A stretch of 61,442 nt of DNA from Rhizomucor pusillus (taxonomy: Eukaryota > Mucoromycota > Mucoromycetes > Mucorales > Lichtheimiaceae). The first letter of the stretch is position 1. Each line of letters opens with the position of its first letter. The position numbers and the translations under genes are program-made. Location of the stretch: the NCBI GenBank assembly GCA_900175165.2, contig FWWN02000525.1:1-61442 (forward strand), read 5' to 3'. The notes under the pieces were generated by a model. That model made no database searches. It worked only from the letters and a program-made list of their open reading frames with translations, and was not told the DNA's origin. Below, in pieces: positions 20,558 to 32,212 of this stretch.

Positions 20558-21909
20558 TTAGAGATTTCCAGCCTGGCGCTGGCGAACCTCGTCCAGTGTT
20601 GGCACCGAGATCATGGATCCCTCACGCTCCACAGCGATGGATGCAGCAACGTTGGCTTCCTCTAGTGCGCGCTGGACACGCACAAAGTAGTCATCCTTTT
20701 CCGATCTTACAAAAGCTGCCAAGAAGAATCCCTGTCAAAATTTTAAAGTTATTACATTGCGGCCATGGAGAACTTGAAATGCTCTTCTTCTCCGCCTTAC
20801 TACCACTTACCACAAAAGTGTCACCAGCACCTGTTGTGTCCTTGACATTGGCCTTCCGTCCAGGCACGATAAAGTCTCTTACCCGACCATCCTGTTCTTG
20901 TCTAAACTTTGCCACTACGCCGTCGCCACCGAGAGTGACTACGACACCTTGCATCTTTGGGAACTTGTTAAGCAGCTCGCCAGCGAGATTCAATCCCTGT
21001 GCATTCTCAGGGCCGCCGATCTCCTTGTTCAAATCGGCTGCCTCGTGCTCGTTGACGACAAGGATAGTGACCTTATCGAACGGGAACGCATCGACAATTC
21101 CCGGCGTAAGAGGTGCGGGGTTGAACAGCACCTGCAGGCCTTTCTCGGCAGCCAGTTGCATGATTTCGCCACCCTGGCTGATCTCGTTCTGCTGCACAAT
21201 CCAGTCTCCTGGTCCAAAGTGCTCAAACACCTTGGCGGCGTCGTTAGCAGTGTAAGTGCCGTTGGTTCCCGGATACAATACGATGCAGTTGTCGCCGGTC
21301 GCTTGACTGACTTGGATAAACGCACGTCCGTTGCTCTAGAAACCCATACAAAAAGTTTGCTCAGTTTTGTTCCTTGTCCTCCTTTTTCCTTCCTTTCTGT
21401 GATAGTTACCTCGTTCTCGGAGATGGTCGTGTAGGTCATGTCAACACCATTTTCACTTAGATGCTCCTTGACCTAGCAATGCATTCACCGACGAGTATGA
21501 GAACTCCAAGCCCATCGCATTGACAATATCTCTCCTCCTCCTCGATACATACCCACACGGCGTCGTAACCCAGCTTGCCTGCGTGGTAAACAGGTGCTTT
21601 TGCCTGATTTTAGGCCTTGAGTTTAAACACTACAGATCGAGCGGCGTTCTGCTTTCCATTTCGCGCACGCTTACCTTTGCCAAAGCCATCGATTGATTTG
21701 CGCCTATGAAACTATATATCAGTACAACAATATCTCGACATGTTTTTGCTCACTACTGTCGATAAGCGAACAACTTTACCCTTGCCACCAGCGCGAATGT
21801 AAAAATTCGTCGAAGAGAGTGTCTCACCGGACTGGCAAATATGAGGCACGCTGAAGAACTGGTCAAGGTTGAATGAACCGTAGTTGAGGATCTTTCCGCT
21901 GCTGCTCAT
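20558..21909 (-). CDS. RBKS: ribokinase, PfkB family
   Basis: Phosphorylates D-ribose at O5 with ATP, feeding ribose into the pentose phosphate pool. ATG 21909 starts MSSSGKILNYGSFNLDQFFS; a GGKGANQSMALAKA-type substrate loop spans the second and third exons, then VYHAGKLGYDAVW. The middle exon carries TGDNCIVLYPGTN, EHFGPGDWIVQQNEI and VTILVVNEHEAADL. The catalytic-base motif is DTTGAGDTFVG (about 20815-20845), with the intron falling right after its TFV. The last exon encodes GFFLAAFVRSEKDDYF and ends AGNL at TAA 20558. At least five short introns. The gene is divergent from COX9 across a 560-bp shared upstream region. Confidence 0.92.
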
Positions 21910-22470
21910 AACGTCTCAAACTATAGAATCTCGCGAGAGAAGAAGAAAGACTTTTTTCTGTTTCGTGCCTTGCTTTACATAAAAGGCATGGTTTCGGTCA
22001 CCGGTAACTTTGTTTCTCACGGCTTCAAGGTTCCGATTTTCTGTCAGAGAAGAACCAAAGAGGAAAGTGTAGTTGATTATGAGTAGTAGATTGGTATCAG
22101 GAAAGCGACCACAGAGGCGCGTATACGTAGCTTTCTGGCAAAATCGCAACGCCGAGTTCCAGCCACGTTTCTTAAGGCATCACTTCGTTCTTAGCTTGCC
22201 AATTAGGCGAAATCAAATGAGGCGCGCATGTACGCAACAAAGAGCTATTGTTCGCCGAATCTCTTATTGTTGAACAAGTTTGTAGAAGGAGACAAGTATG
22301 CAACAGAAACCATGGAGAGTGTGTGAGTGTGATGGACGATGAGCGAGATGCTCTGAGCTTCAAATTTGCTGTGGCGGCTGGTTGCCAGGGCCCGCCCGCA
22401 CACGAAAAACAACAGCAGACAGAAACTTTTATTTTCGTTCTCCCCCCTCTTCTCGTCTCTACCGTTGGAA
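21910..22470. promoter_or_regulatory. shared upstream region of ribokinase and COX9
   Basis: Divergent arrangement; no exon is supported on either strand. A pyrimidine-rich tract (about 22430-22465) precedes the COX9 ATG. Confidence 0.4.
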
Positions 22471-22641
22471 ATGATTGCTCCCATCGTTGGCAAATTCCGC
22501 AAGCAATTCATCAAGGATCTCATCATTGCCGGCTCCCTCGCTTCCACCGGCGGCTACGTCTGGTGGCACCACTACCACATTCCCAGCGTTCAACGTCGTG
22601 ATGCTTTCTACGCCAAGCTCGAGGCCTCCAAGGACCAGTAA
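22471..22641 (+). CDS. COX9: cytochrome c oxidase subunit VIIa (fungal COX9 type)
   Basis: Intronless 56-residue single-pass inner-membrane subunit of complex IV. MIAPIVGKFRKQFIKDLIIA, then SLASTGGYVWWHHYHIPSVQ and RRDAFYAKLEASKDQ, match the fungal family closely. These comprise an N-terminal APIVG plus basic residues, one membrane helix with Gly and Trp, and the HxPxVxxRDAFYxKLE signature. The length is also typical. Convergent with the unknown gene at 22822-23269. Confidence 0.9.
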   Translation: MIAPIVGKFRKQFIKDLIIAGSLASTGGYVWWHHYHIPSVQRRDAFYAKLEASKDQ

Positions 22642-22821
22642 AATGTCGAACGATATACACGCACGAAAACGAAACGTATACAATAAACGGTCTTGTCCTT
22701 TGAACGCGAATCCTACATAAAAAACCTTGTTTTTATGTGCTCTGGTCCTCCAGAGGAAAAACTTGGTTTTTTGTTTTGTCATGTCTGCAAATTAATAGAC
22801 ATTTTTCTCAATATACATCGT

Positions 22822-23269
22822 TTATTTCTCTTTCTTTGATGCAAATGCATTTCTGTAGCTAATGGTTGTGTTCAAGACGCGTTCGCGATCTTTAAAAACC
22901 AGATTATGATGATTGCTACCAGTGCCGGCAAACTGGTGAGGATGATTTGGTGTAAAGACCAAGCAGCTCGACTTTCCTGTCTGTGCCAACTTTATGTTTG
23001 CAAGCATGATCCATTTTGGAACGGGATATGCATGTTCCGAGAGCCATTGTGCGTTTGGTAGCATGTTGAGACGCAGTTTAGCAACACCGGCGATTTCTGT
23101 GCAAAGTTGTCTTAGAGTTTACATGCCTATGCAGGTTTCTTGATAATTCTCTGCCGTGAAATATGATCTTAAAGATCTACTACTTGGATAGCAACATTTC
23201 CTACATGCCAATTACGATGCTTTTCTGTTTTGGCAACAGCTTCAGTTCGCGGAGCTCGTCCGGTGGCAT
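22822..23269 (-). CDS. hypothetical protein, two exons
   Basis: ATG 23269 gives MPPDELRELKLLPKQKSIVI. A GTAGGA donor then joins, by an acceptor near 23110, to QLCTEIAGVAKLRLNMLPNA. The long C-terminal part has EHAYPVPKWIMLANIKLAQT and a positively charged ending NAFASKKEK at TAA 22822. No signal peptide or membrane helix; about 115 residues. The family is not recognised. The consistent reading through a long final exon and plausible splice sites suggest a real gene, though the intron junction is not certain. Confidence 0.5.
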
Positions 23270-23453
23270 GGTTTGTTTAGGCAATTAACTAAAAATGCAC
23301 TTTGCAGTGACGATGCAGCGTGCATAAACAGACACACAACGGTAATTTTGATGTATCGATAGTATACAGAATTTCTGTTTAATTGAAATATATTGAATCT
23401 GAGGGAATACATTTGAAGGACAAGAGGAACGGGTGTGAACGCAGTCTAAAAAC

Positions 23454-24035
23454 TTAATCGACAACGTTGATCTTGACAGTCTCGGTAGAAGTGATCTGCG
23501 TGCGTCTAAATTGGACTCTTTCAACGAAATCGACAGCGTAGGAACCGGGCTTGGTGTTCTCGGGAATGCGCCACTTTTTGGTGTAAGTGACATACTTGTC
23601 GTCGCGAGCTTCGACAGGGCTACAGAATTATTCATCGTCAGCATTGTATATACATTGCAGTAGTAGCTCGAGATTTAATAAAAATGCATACCAGGACTTG
23701 TGGATAGCACCGAGCTGCTGCTGCTTTTTGTTGCCCTTACGGCTGTGGAAGTTGATATCCAAGCTAAGAGCCTTGCCCATGGAGACTTGATCTATGGAGG
23801 CATTGCGTCAGAACAATCATGCACACGTATAGGCATCGTTGTGGATAATAATTGTATACGTACTCTTGATCAAAGGCTGCATCACGTATTTGACGGTCAA
23901 GTAGTCGCCGGCACGGATATCCTGGCCGTCCTTGGGAGACTCAATCTTCATGAATTGAAGCTGAGAGTAGATACTGGCAAGAGCAGTTTGCAAGAAGACT
24001 GCAAGGACAGCAGCGAGAACAAGTATTGACTTCAT
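23454..24035 (-). CDS. secreted Kre9/Knh1-like beta-sandwich protein
   Basis: ATG 24035 starts a signal peptide (MKSILVLAAVLAVFLQTALA). Mature sequence: SIYSQLQFMKIESPKDGQDI, RAGDYLTVKYVMQPLIKS, then after introns DQVSMGKALSLDINFHSR, GAIHKSW, WRIPENTKPGSYAVDFVERV, ending TVKINVVD at TAA 23454. The P-x-x-G-x-x-x-x-A/S-G pattern near the N-terminus and the W-x-I-P...G-S/x-Y-x-x-x-x/F pattern near the end match the Ser-Thr-rich GPI-anchored / Kre9-Knh1 domain family (cell-wall beta-glucan assembly). No GPI signal or Ser/Thr tail is present, so it is probably a soluble wall or extracellular protein. Three introns. Confidence 0.65.
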
Positions 24036-24803
24036 TCCGAGAGGCGAAGGAAAGAGAGAAAGGAGAGTGAGTGAAGGAGGAGAAAGAAAGTGCGAAAGAA
24101 TGAGCAGCAATAAAGAATTCGAGCTGTTCACACTGAAAAACCGAAAGCAGTGGGTGTACAAGTCAAATTGAGTGCCGCCGTAAATAGAATGCTGCTGAAA
24201 ACAGGGAAAATTGATGGGTCGCACAAGATAATGTACAACCGAAATCCGCTCTTTACCTGGTTTCACCGCACGGCGTGCCTGTACTCTTTGGGGACTCGCT
24301 TGTGTGCCCATTTTACTCCATTTAGCTCTCATTTTCTTCCTACTCCCAACTCTTCTGGCGACTGTGATGTAAGCATTGAACCATGAATGAAGGAATTGTT
24401 GCTCAGATAATAAATGATCAAGTCGAGTCATACTTTCGGCTTCACTTGTGTGCCATCGTCAAATCACCTAAAATAGTCTGCACATCAGCTGCTGCTACAA
24501 ATTACATACATGTTTACATACCTGCATATCCATGTTCGCGCTAATTGACAGAATTATGCACTTGATGACCACTGCTGAGAACTACTTATTCTGAGTATTA
24601 TATTGCTGAGCAGTAAACTACGTATGCTTATTACTTACCGCCGCATATCACAAACGTAGCACGAAGTACGCTGCAGTCCACTTGGGCATACAGCTCGAGT
24701 TTGTCACTGTTGACCGACAATACCTGCAATTGGACTCCCGCTCACATTTTCTACTATGATGATGTCAAAGACAATTATACAAACAGCTGTTTATTTCTCT
24801 TTT
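24036..24803. other. intergenic region
   Basis: 5' region of the Kre9-like gene, with an A/G-rich tract at about 24040-24100 that is probably its leader. The rest, up to the quinone reductase 3' end, shows no supported gene. Confidence 0.5.
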
Positions 24804-26125
24804 TCAAGGCTTAATGAGCAGCTTGCCAGTAGTCTTTCTGCTCTCGATATCAATGTGTGCTTGCTGGGCATCCTTCAAGTTATAGACCTTGTAGATATGC
24901 GGCTTGATCACTCCCTGGCTCAGGAGATCGAATAGTTCGCCCCACCATTTTTCCCGTTCTTCTTTTGTCACGAGATAGTTGAATAAGGTAGGACGCATCA
25001 CTTTAAGGTTCTTTGCCGACAAGGACAAAAGAGAAATCTATATATTATATTTTTATACCAAATTCAGTCTTTTTTTTTTTTGTTATCTTTCCTCGTCGAT
25101 ATTATTAAATCTTACCGGAGGCACTGCACCGGAAGCATTGCCGAACGAAATCACTGTACCCAGTCGCCGAGCACATGCAAGCGAAGTCTCGAAGGTGGAC
25201 TTGCCAACACCATCCAGAACTGCGTGGCATCCGAGATTGTTGGTGATCTCATTGACTCGTGCAACAACATCTTCCTTTGTATAATCGATGATATAGTCTG
25301 CACCGTTGGCCTTGGCCAGTTCGGCCTTTTCTGCATTGCTTACGGTGCCAATGACAGTTGCACCGAGATAGTGGCATAGCTGGCAAAGTATCAAGCCGAC
25401 GCCACCAGCTGCGGCGTGCACGAGAATGTAATCTAAACGTCATTTCACACACAAAGTGCAGGCGTGGTGAATAGTGCATTGTAACATACATCGGAATCTT
25501 GTCATTACCTCCTTTTTTGACTGGGTATCCATCACGAACCATAGTCCAAGCAGTCAAGCCTTGGAGACCCACGGCGGCGATGGTCTCATAATCGACATTG
25601 TTCTTGATCTTTTCGAGGTTATCTGTCTTTGCGACCGAGTACTCGGCATACGTGTCTCCACCAATATACACTACTCGGTCGCCCACTTTAAAGTCGCTCA
25701 CACCGTCGCCTACTTGCACGACTTCACCTGCGCTGTAAACGTTACCGAGTTTTAGTTCTGCTGCTTCTCTATGCATATGCAGTCTGTGCGCACCTTTCGC
25801 GTCCAACGACAAATGGCAGGGGAAGCTTGTAAAGACCAGAGCGATGGTACGTGTCAATGTAGTTTACACCTATTCCGAACGTTGTATACATTGTTTAGGA
25901 GCATGTTTGCATACAAATGGCCTAGGCGTTACCGATAACGTGGTTTTTTATGAGGACACTGTTTGCTTGAGCAGAGGGACGCGGTATGTCCTTGTAAAGT
26001 AGCTTATCCACACCGCCGGTTTCTTCTACGACTACTGCTTTCATGGTCGACATGGCTCGTCTTAGGTATGCAGTGGAAAGGATACGCGTTGAAGCAGCGA
26101 AGGAAGAGGTGCGGAACAAAAGCAT
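24804..26125 (-). CDS. NADPH:quinone oxidoreductase (zeta-crystallin type, MDR superfamily)
   Basis: Single-electron reducer of quinones. The ATG at 26125 gives a basic, Arg/Ser-rich leader (MLLFRTSSFAASTRILSTAY) typical of a mitochondrial presequence; a second start, MSTMKAVVVEETGGVDKLLY, would give a cytosolic form. Domains: GroES-like N-terminus with GVNYIDTYHRSGLYKLPLP, then VGDRVVYIGGDTYAEYSV; Rossmann domain with the NADPH motif HAAAGGVGLILCQL; ADYIIDYTKEDVV; and GVGKSTFETSLACARRLGTV. It ends RKTTGKLLIKP at TGA 24804. It lacks the zinc ligands of alcohol dehydrogenases, as the quinone reductase branch does. Several introns; one splits the codon in GRE/SAGEVV. Confidence 0.92.
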
Positions 26126-26601
26126 GGCGGCGGGAGAAAGCTGACAAATACCCGTCCAAAGTTTATGCTTCACCAGATCGGGTTAATGTTTTTCCGCTTC
26201 GAGAGAGTTCACGTCTTCCGTACACGAATTTGCATCTACGAAATTTGGATATATTAAACACATGCCCTTCTTTCTGACTTGACACGTTTCTATTTCGCAA
26301 GCTCTACAATTACTGCTAATGCGATGCAAAACTGATACATCTTGTTTGAAGAAGGAGCAAGCCTCCGCTAACCATCACATATACAAATCACAACAAGATA
26401 TATACAATCGTATTTGTGTTTGATGCCATAGCTTCAAATACGCTTATCCTAGTCTATAATCATCTTGACTGCTCATGACACTGTTGTCGTCCTGGCAACA
26501 TTGCTGCGTTAGTCCAATTCGAGCTCAGTTTCCAAATTTGAAAAGGTGTAATAGACCGTTTCGAAACCACCTTCCGTGGCTTTATATCGAAAGAATTTGA
26601 C

Positions 26602-28671
26602 ATGGTCAAAGAAGTGCTGCTGGCATGTGTTGGCAAACCTTCAGCCGGCAAATCGTCCTTTTTGAATGCTGGTAATTACGAAATTTCTGTGGACCATTAC
26701 CCTCTGCTATTTGCCTAATCAAAAACTTGGCAACGTATACAGTTTCGGACGCTTCCGCCAAAGTTGGCAAGTTTTTGTTCCAATATGACTGATAAACATA
26801 GGCCGAAAAAAAAAATCAAAAATCAAAAGCTAAATCGGCTGTAACCAGGCAATTATCCATTCACGACAATTAAGCCAAACCATGGTGTGAGTTACGTACC
26901 TGTCGAGTGTCCGTGCAAAAAGCACAACAAACAAGATCAATGCAGACCACGATATGGTACGGTGCAAGATGATCACTTTACACAGCTATATATTGCGATA
27001 TTTACACACTATCTAATCAAGGACGATGTGTGGATGGAACGAGATATGTGCCGATACAGATCATGGACGTTGCCGGGCTGGTTCCTGGCGCGTCAGAAGG
27101 TCAAGGCCTCGGCAACCAGTTCCTGGACGATTTGCGACACGCACATGCTTTGATTCACGTTGTTGATGTGAGCGGCACCACGGATCAGAATGGAAAGGAA
27201 ACTCAGGGCTATGATCCGATCAACGACATCAACTGGTTGCGAGGTGAAATACATTCTTGGATCACAAACAACTTGATGAAACGATGGGGAAGCATTGTAC
27301 GACGACACGTAGCATTGAGTAAATACTTTGAGGAGGAGATCAATCATGATAGAATCATGATTCTAATACATGTCTTACCTACTATAGAGGCGAACCCGGT
27401 GGATACTTTGCAGACGCAGTTTTCCGGTATGTTCGCTGAGGGGAACATTGTCTGATAACTGGGATGCAAAACTAAATATTTGATAGGCTACGGATCAAAC
27501 TCCTCGATAGTCGCCAAAGCGCTGGATAAAAGTGGAATCAAAGAACCATTGGAGTCGTGGGACGAAGCAACTGTCAAAAAGCTGGTCGATTTTTTTATGG
27601 ATGAGCGATTTCCCACCATCGTGGTAAGTATATAAAATACCCGGTTTATTTTCCAAAGTTATCAACACTTTGTCATGTTTCAACAGGCAATGAATAAAAT
27701 CGACATGCCGGACTCGGACAAGAACATCACTCGTATCATGCGAAAATATGATCCTGTTAGAGCAATCCACAGCTAATCATCAACATTATATGATTCCTAA
27801 CAGCTTGATCCATTTTTTAGAACAAACTCGTATTGACCAGCGCACTTGCAGAAAACTTTTTGAGAAAGATACAAAAGCAGGGCTTCATCAACTACGTCGA
27901 AGGAACAGATATTGTGGAGACTAAAGACGACTTGGTAAGCGTTCGTCAGAGAATGACCTGCCAAGCAATAATTATTCCAACATGTTCAAATGTATCGTAT
28001 AGCCTGATTCTAATTTAAAGGAAATGGATGAAAAGCTAAAAGGGTATGTATAAGGATGCTTTGTTTATCCCATGTAATAGTCACTTATGTAATTTTGCAC
28101 GTCCATAGACGGGTGGAAAAAGTACAAGGTATTAAACGCAGACAGTGGATAAAAACATGTTCTGGAGAAACTAAGAATGCGGAATGCAGACCTGGTTCTG
28201 TATAGATATGGGTCGACGGGTGTCCAGGATGTCCTTGTTAGAGCTATCGAAATGCTGGGAGTTATTCCTGTATATCCCGTCAAGAACTTGTCATCCTTCA
28301 GTTCTTCAAAGTAGGAATCGCTCATATTCTGGTAACACTCTGTCTCACGATACTTTTCTAGCTCTCATAGAGATAGAGCTTTCCAGGATTGCATTCTGGT
28401 ATGGCCTGGCACTACAGTCAGAGACTTTGCCAAGATTTTGCACCCAGAGATCGACAAATATTACCTATATGCTGAAACCGCAGGAAACATCAGAGTAAGT
28501 AGTGATATCTAAAGCATCTCTTTATAGGTCCTAACATAAATGATCTAGCTCGCGGAAGATGCTGTTATAACCAAGAACAATAACATCATATCCTTCAAGA
28601 CTTCTCAAGCTGTCAGCTCCAAGAACACTACCAACGACTCAACTTCCAACGCTCCCTCTAGCAAAAAATAA
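26602..28671 (+). CDS. Obg-like GTPase of the YGR210C/YchF group with TGS domain
   Basis: Soluble P-loop GTPase related to YchF/OLA1 but with the archaeal-fungal YGR210C features. G1 is [11 protein letters not shown]2 region YPFTT, a Cys-containing insert [21 protein letters not shown]3 [18 protein letters not shown], and G4 [31 protein letters not shown] is typical of the group. The C-terminal exons carry [16 protein letters not shown] sequence and the TGS domain [20 protein letters not shown], ending Ser-rich at TAA 28671. ATG 26602 ([20 protein letters not shown]) fits the family start. About nine introns. Presumed role is ribosome-associated, from family knowledge. Its stop lies 51 bp from that of RAD51. 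Confidence 0.9.
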
Positions 28672-28722
28672 AGTAGGCCGTTCTAGTTTATAGAACTCGT
28701 AGAACTCATAGATTGTATTGCA

Positions 28723-30364
28723 TTACTCCGTAGCGTCACCGATGCCATCTTCCATTATAGCAAATATAGCTTCATTCTCAGGTAGAGACGGAGAGTCATA
28801 GACTTTGCATATACGGCTCTCTCCTCGGCCTTTGCGCAAGTACAATCTGGATATAGTCCATGTTAAAAATATGTATTCGTTTTGCGATCTGATGTTGTAG
28901 CTTTACCGAGTGCACGAGGCGTGAGCAACAATGTGTCCGCCTGTGGGCCTTTTTGGATCTGCATTGAACATGCTAGCCGCGCCATCTGCTTGCGCGACCA
29001 CATGATTTGTGATGACAACAGCGACGCCAAACTTGACAGACGAAGTTAAACATTGAGAGTAAATGATATTGAAAAACCAATAATCATACCTCATCTGCCA
29101 ATCGCTGCAAATGTCTGAGAAAACGGGCTAGATGCATTTGACGAGCAGATAGTTCGCCACGACCTGAATAGTCTGTGCGATAGAGAGAAATGGCACTGTC
29201 CACAATCAGCAGGGCAAATCTATAAAATTCTTTAATGCCAGTTCAGGACTAGTTTATGCAAAAGATATAGAAACATACCTGGTTTCTGCCATCAACGCTG
29301 ATGCTTGGACTAAAAGCGCTGTCTGGTGATCCGCGTTGTAAGCCCGAGCATACGCAATGTTATCCAGTGTCTCTTCGCCTGCCATATTAAATCTTAGGAG
29401 TGAAAACAAGTTATTAGTTGTACTACAATCCTGCTCAACTTACGTACCTTTGCGCTGCAGCCAGGATGCGGTTTGGACGGAAAGTGCCTTCGGTGTCGAT
29501 ATATAAACATCTGCCCTCGGCCCCTCCCATGGATAAAGAGAGCTGGAAACCGGATACCTGTATAAACTGGTGCTTGGCTTATTATTTGATTATTTATTAA
29601 TACCTGACATGTTACGGCAAGTGTATGACATAGTTGCGTCTTGCCAGTACGGAATTCGCCAAATAGCTCTGTAATGGAGCCAGTTTCTATGCCACCTAAT
29701 CCATCGACAACATATTACACGCGTCGTTGACGACAATTGTTGCTATGAACCCTACGTACCTCCTAAAACTTTATCTAGCTCTTTAGATCCGGTAGTGATA
29801 TGGATAAGTTCAGATCTTCGCTGATGGACATCCAACGCCGTTGTAAATCCCAAGTTGACCATGCTTGAAGCTTTTAAAATTGTCCGGATTCAATCTTGCC
29901 GCTGGCGTTTATTAAATCGATTATTGTTTTCATACCTTCTTTGAGTATCTTGTCCGCTTTTGCTTCTGAGAGACCCTTAATTGCAAGCAACGCCTTTCGA
30001 GGAGTATACGCCACAGCTTCTACAGTGTGATAACCAGCATCTTTAAGTTTCTTGATGTCCGAAATGGCGATACCGTATTGCTTAAGGGATATATAATACG
30101 TTGATCAGGCAAGAGCAGCTATCGTTATATCATCCGAGACATCATCGTCTTTACCTCTAGTTTAGTTAATTGTATTACTGGCGACTCGTCCTCTTGTTCT
30201 TCCTCCTCTTCTACCATTCTTTCAGTGGACATCGTTTTGGTCGAACGAGAGTGAGACTTCATGGTCTGGTTTTCAGAGCTAGACGATCGCTGCGTGGCTA
30301 CTACACACTCCTTGGATTCAGTGGAAGACTCCTGAGTCGACGACGTTTGAGATATTCTAGGCAT
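28723..30364 (-). CDS. RAD51: DNA recombinase RAD51
   Basis: Strand-exchange ATPase of homologous recombination. ATG 30364 begins a Ser/Thr/Glu-rich N-terminus ([20 protein letters not shown]) ending in a polyglutamate run. The helix-hairpin-helix N-domain follows ([38 protein letters not shown]). The ATPase core has Walker A GEFRTGKT, Walker [21 protein letters not shown], loop 2 [19 protein letters not shown], and [20 protein letters not shown]. The protein ends GIGDATE at TAA 28723. The [13 protein letters not shown] segment and acidic N-terminus favour RAD51 over DMC1. About seven introns. It shares a 232-bp divergent promoter with the MSP1 gene. Confidence 0.95.
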
Positions 30365-30596
30365 TTCTTTATTGATATTTGTGTCAGTCCTCGTTGATGG
30401 TAAACAAGGAAGAAAAAGGAAGACGTCAATAGTTACTCTTCTGTCTATCTATATGTGTATTGCGAGGTCCTGTATTTCGTGTATACGTGCTGACGTACAA
30501 GCAAAATGGACGTCAGTTTTCACGTGGACAGTCAAAATTGACTTTTGGTTCTTTGTGGGGCGTCCCTTTCCATTTTGCTGCACACAAAAATAAAAA
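30365..30596. promoter_or_regulatory. bidirectional promoter RAD51 / MSP1
   Basis: 232 bp between divergent ATGs. Contains CTGACGTAC, GGACGTCAG (CRE/ATF-like) and CACGTG (E-box) within about 40 bp (30488-30525). Whether these sites are used is inference. Confidence 0.4.
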
Positions 30597-32010
30597 ATGA
30601 TTAAATCGTGGATGCAACGGCCAGAGACCAAGAAGTATGCGGCCGATGGTATGCGCCTGTGGTTTTGCAATGAAGCCTTGGAAACTCATTATTGGCCATT
30701 AGTGGCCGTTTTTGCATTGTCGCAAGTAGCGTTTTACTTTGCGTTCAAATGGATAATCGGCTCGCTTGATCCCAGCAAGGCGAAACGTCAAGAAGCCAAG
30801 AACAAAAGCTCACGAGTGCTTGGCAAGCTTGGTGTAAGTTTGTCGCCTTTGTTTCATGGTCCTTCATATATTTATCGCATCTTATCTACAAAGGTCAAAG
30901 ACTTGAAGCTCACGGAATACGAGCAAATCATTGCGGCCGAAGTCGTGCATGCAGATGAGATAAACGTTACTTTCAAACGTACGTAGATGGAACAATGCAA
31001 CATATGGCGCTGGGACCCTTACTCACAGCGTACCGTTTCCAGAGATTGGAGGTTTAGACCACATTGTTCAAGATTTAAGGGAAAGTGTAATCTACCCTTT
31101 ATGCTATCCTGAACTGTTCACATCCGCTTCTGGACTTTTGGGCGCTCCTAGGGGTGTCTTACTCTATGGCCCTCCTGGATGTGGCAAAACAATGCTTGCA
31201 AAGGCTTTGGCAAAGGAAAGCAATGCGACGTTTATCAACTTGCACGTATCAACTTTGACCGACAAATACTATGGTGAATCGAATAAGCTCGTGGCAGCCC
31301 TGTTCTCGCTCGCTCGCAAATTACAGCCATCGATCGTCTTTATTGATGAAATAGACTCCTTTTTGCGCGAACGTCGCAGCACCGACCACGAAACAACGGG
31401 CATGATGAAAGCGGAATTCATGAGTCTTTGGGACGGGCTGACAACAGGAGAGGATGTACGAATTGTCGTACTAGGAGCGACAAATCGACCAAATGACATT
31501 GATTCTGCTATCTTACGGAGAATGCCAAAACGTTTTGCTGTCAGACTGCCAACTGATGCACAGCGAAGAAGCATTTTGGAATTGGTGAGAACCGAAATTT
31601 AAAAGCTTTGGATATTCCGATACTAACATCGATGATCTACAGCTTTTGAAGGATATCAAACTGGCCCCTGATTTTGACATGAATGAATTGGTGCAGAGAA
31701 CAGCGGGTTGCTCTGGTAGTGACTTGAAAGAATTATGCCGAAATGCAGCCATGATACCTATCCGAGAATATGTCAGAAGTGTACAGAAAGATGTCTCTTC
31801 TGTAGAGGCAAGCAGTGAATTACTAGATATAGACACGCAGGTACGATATGAGCATGACAATATGTTTACATGGAATATCACTAAAGTTACATCTAGAATA
31901 TCAATACGAGACCGCTAACTGTAGCCGACTTTTATGCCTACGACGACACCAATGCCAAAACATACGCTTATTCGCAGACTGACGGTATTGTTCCAGAAAA
32001 CCTGGACTAA
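30597..32010 (+). CDS. MSP1: Msp1/ATAD1-type mitochondrial AAA ATPase
   Basis: Outer-membrane AAA extractase that removes mislocalised tail-anchored proteins. ATG 30597 ([20 protein letters not shown]); one transmembrane helix near residues 35-55 ([20 protein letters not shown]). The linker ([20 protein letters not shown]) leads to the AAA domain: [16 protein letters not shown], Walker [11 protein letters not shown], pore region [20 protein letters not shown], Walker [16 protein letters not shown], sensor [19 protein letters not shown]. The C-terminal four-helix part ([20 protein letters not shown]) ends at LDIDTQ. The last intron has alternative acceptors. One at 31970 gives [10 protein letters not shown] and TAA 32010. 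One near 31923 reads into the CA repeat and stops at 32119. The shorter end looks better. Confidence 0.9.
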
Positions 32011-32045
32011 GGCCTGCAAAAAAGTGAATGATACAAATAAAGCTC

Positions 32046-32100
32046 TACACACATACATACACACACACACACAGACACACACACACACGCACGCACGCAC
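32046..32100. repeat. (AC)n microsatellite just past MSP1
   Basis: Imperfect ACAC/ACATAC/ACGC run, 55 bp, 36 bp past the preferred MSP1 stop. In the alternative reading frame it would encode a Thr-His repeat tail. Confidence 0.9.
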
Positions 32101-32212
32101 CCCTACGCACCAAGATTGAGGATTCTGGGGTAATCCGCATTCTTGCTTGACACTGCATGAAAAAATTTTGAGTGCAAGCGAACTTGCAAATAAAGCAGAA
32201 TGGCGATAACCA

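Noticed and set aside
20482..21434. long plus-strand frames opposite ribokinase
   Set aside because: Shadows of the PfkB exons, which carry the catalytic DTTGAGDTF motif on the minus strand.
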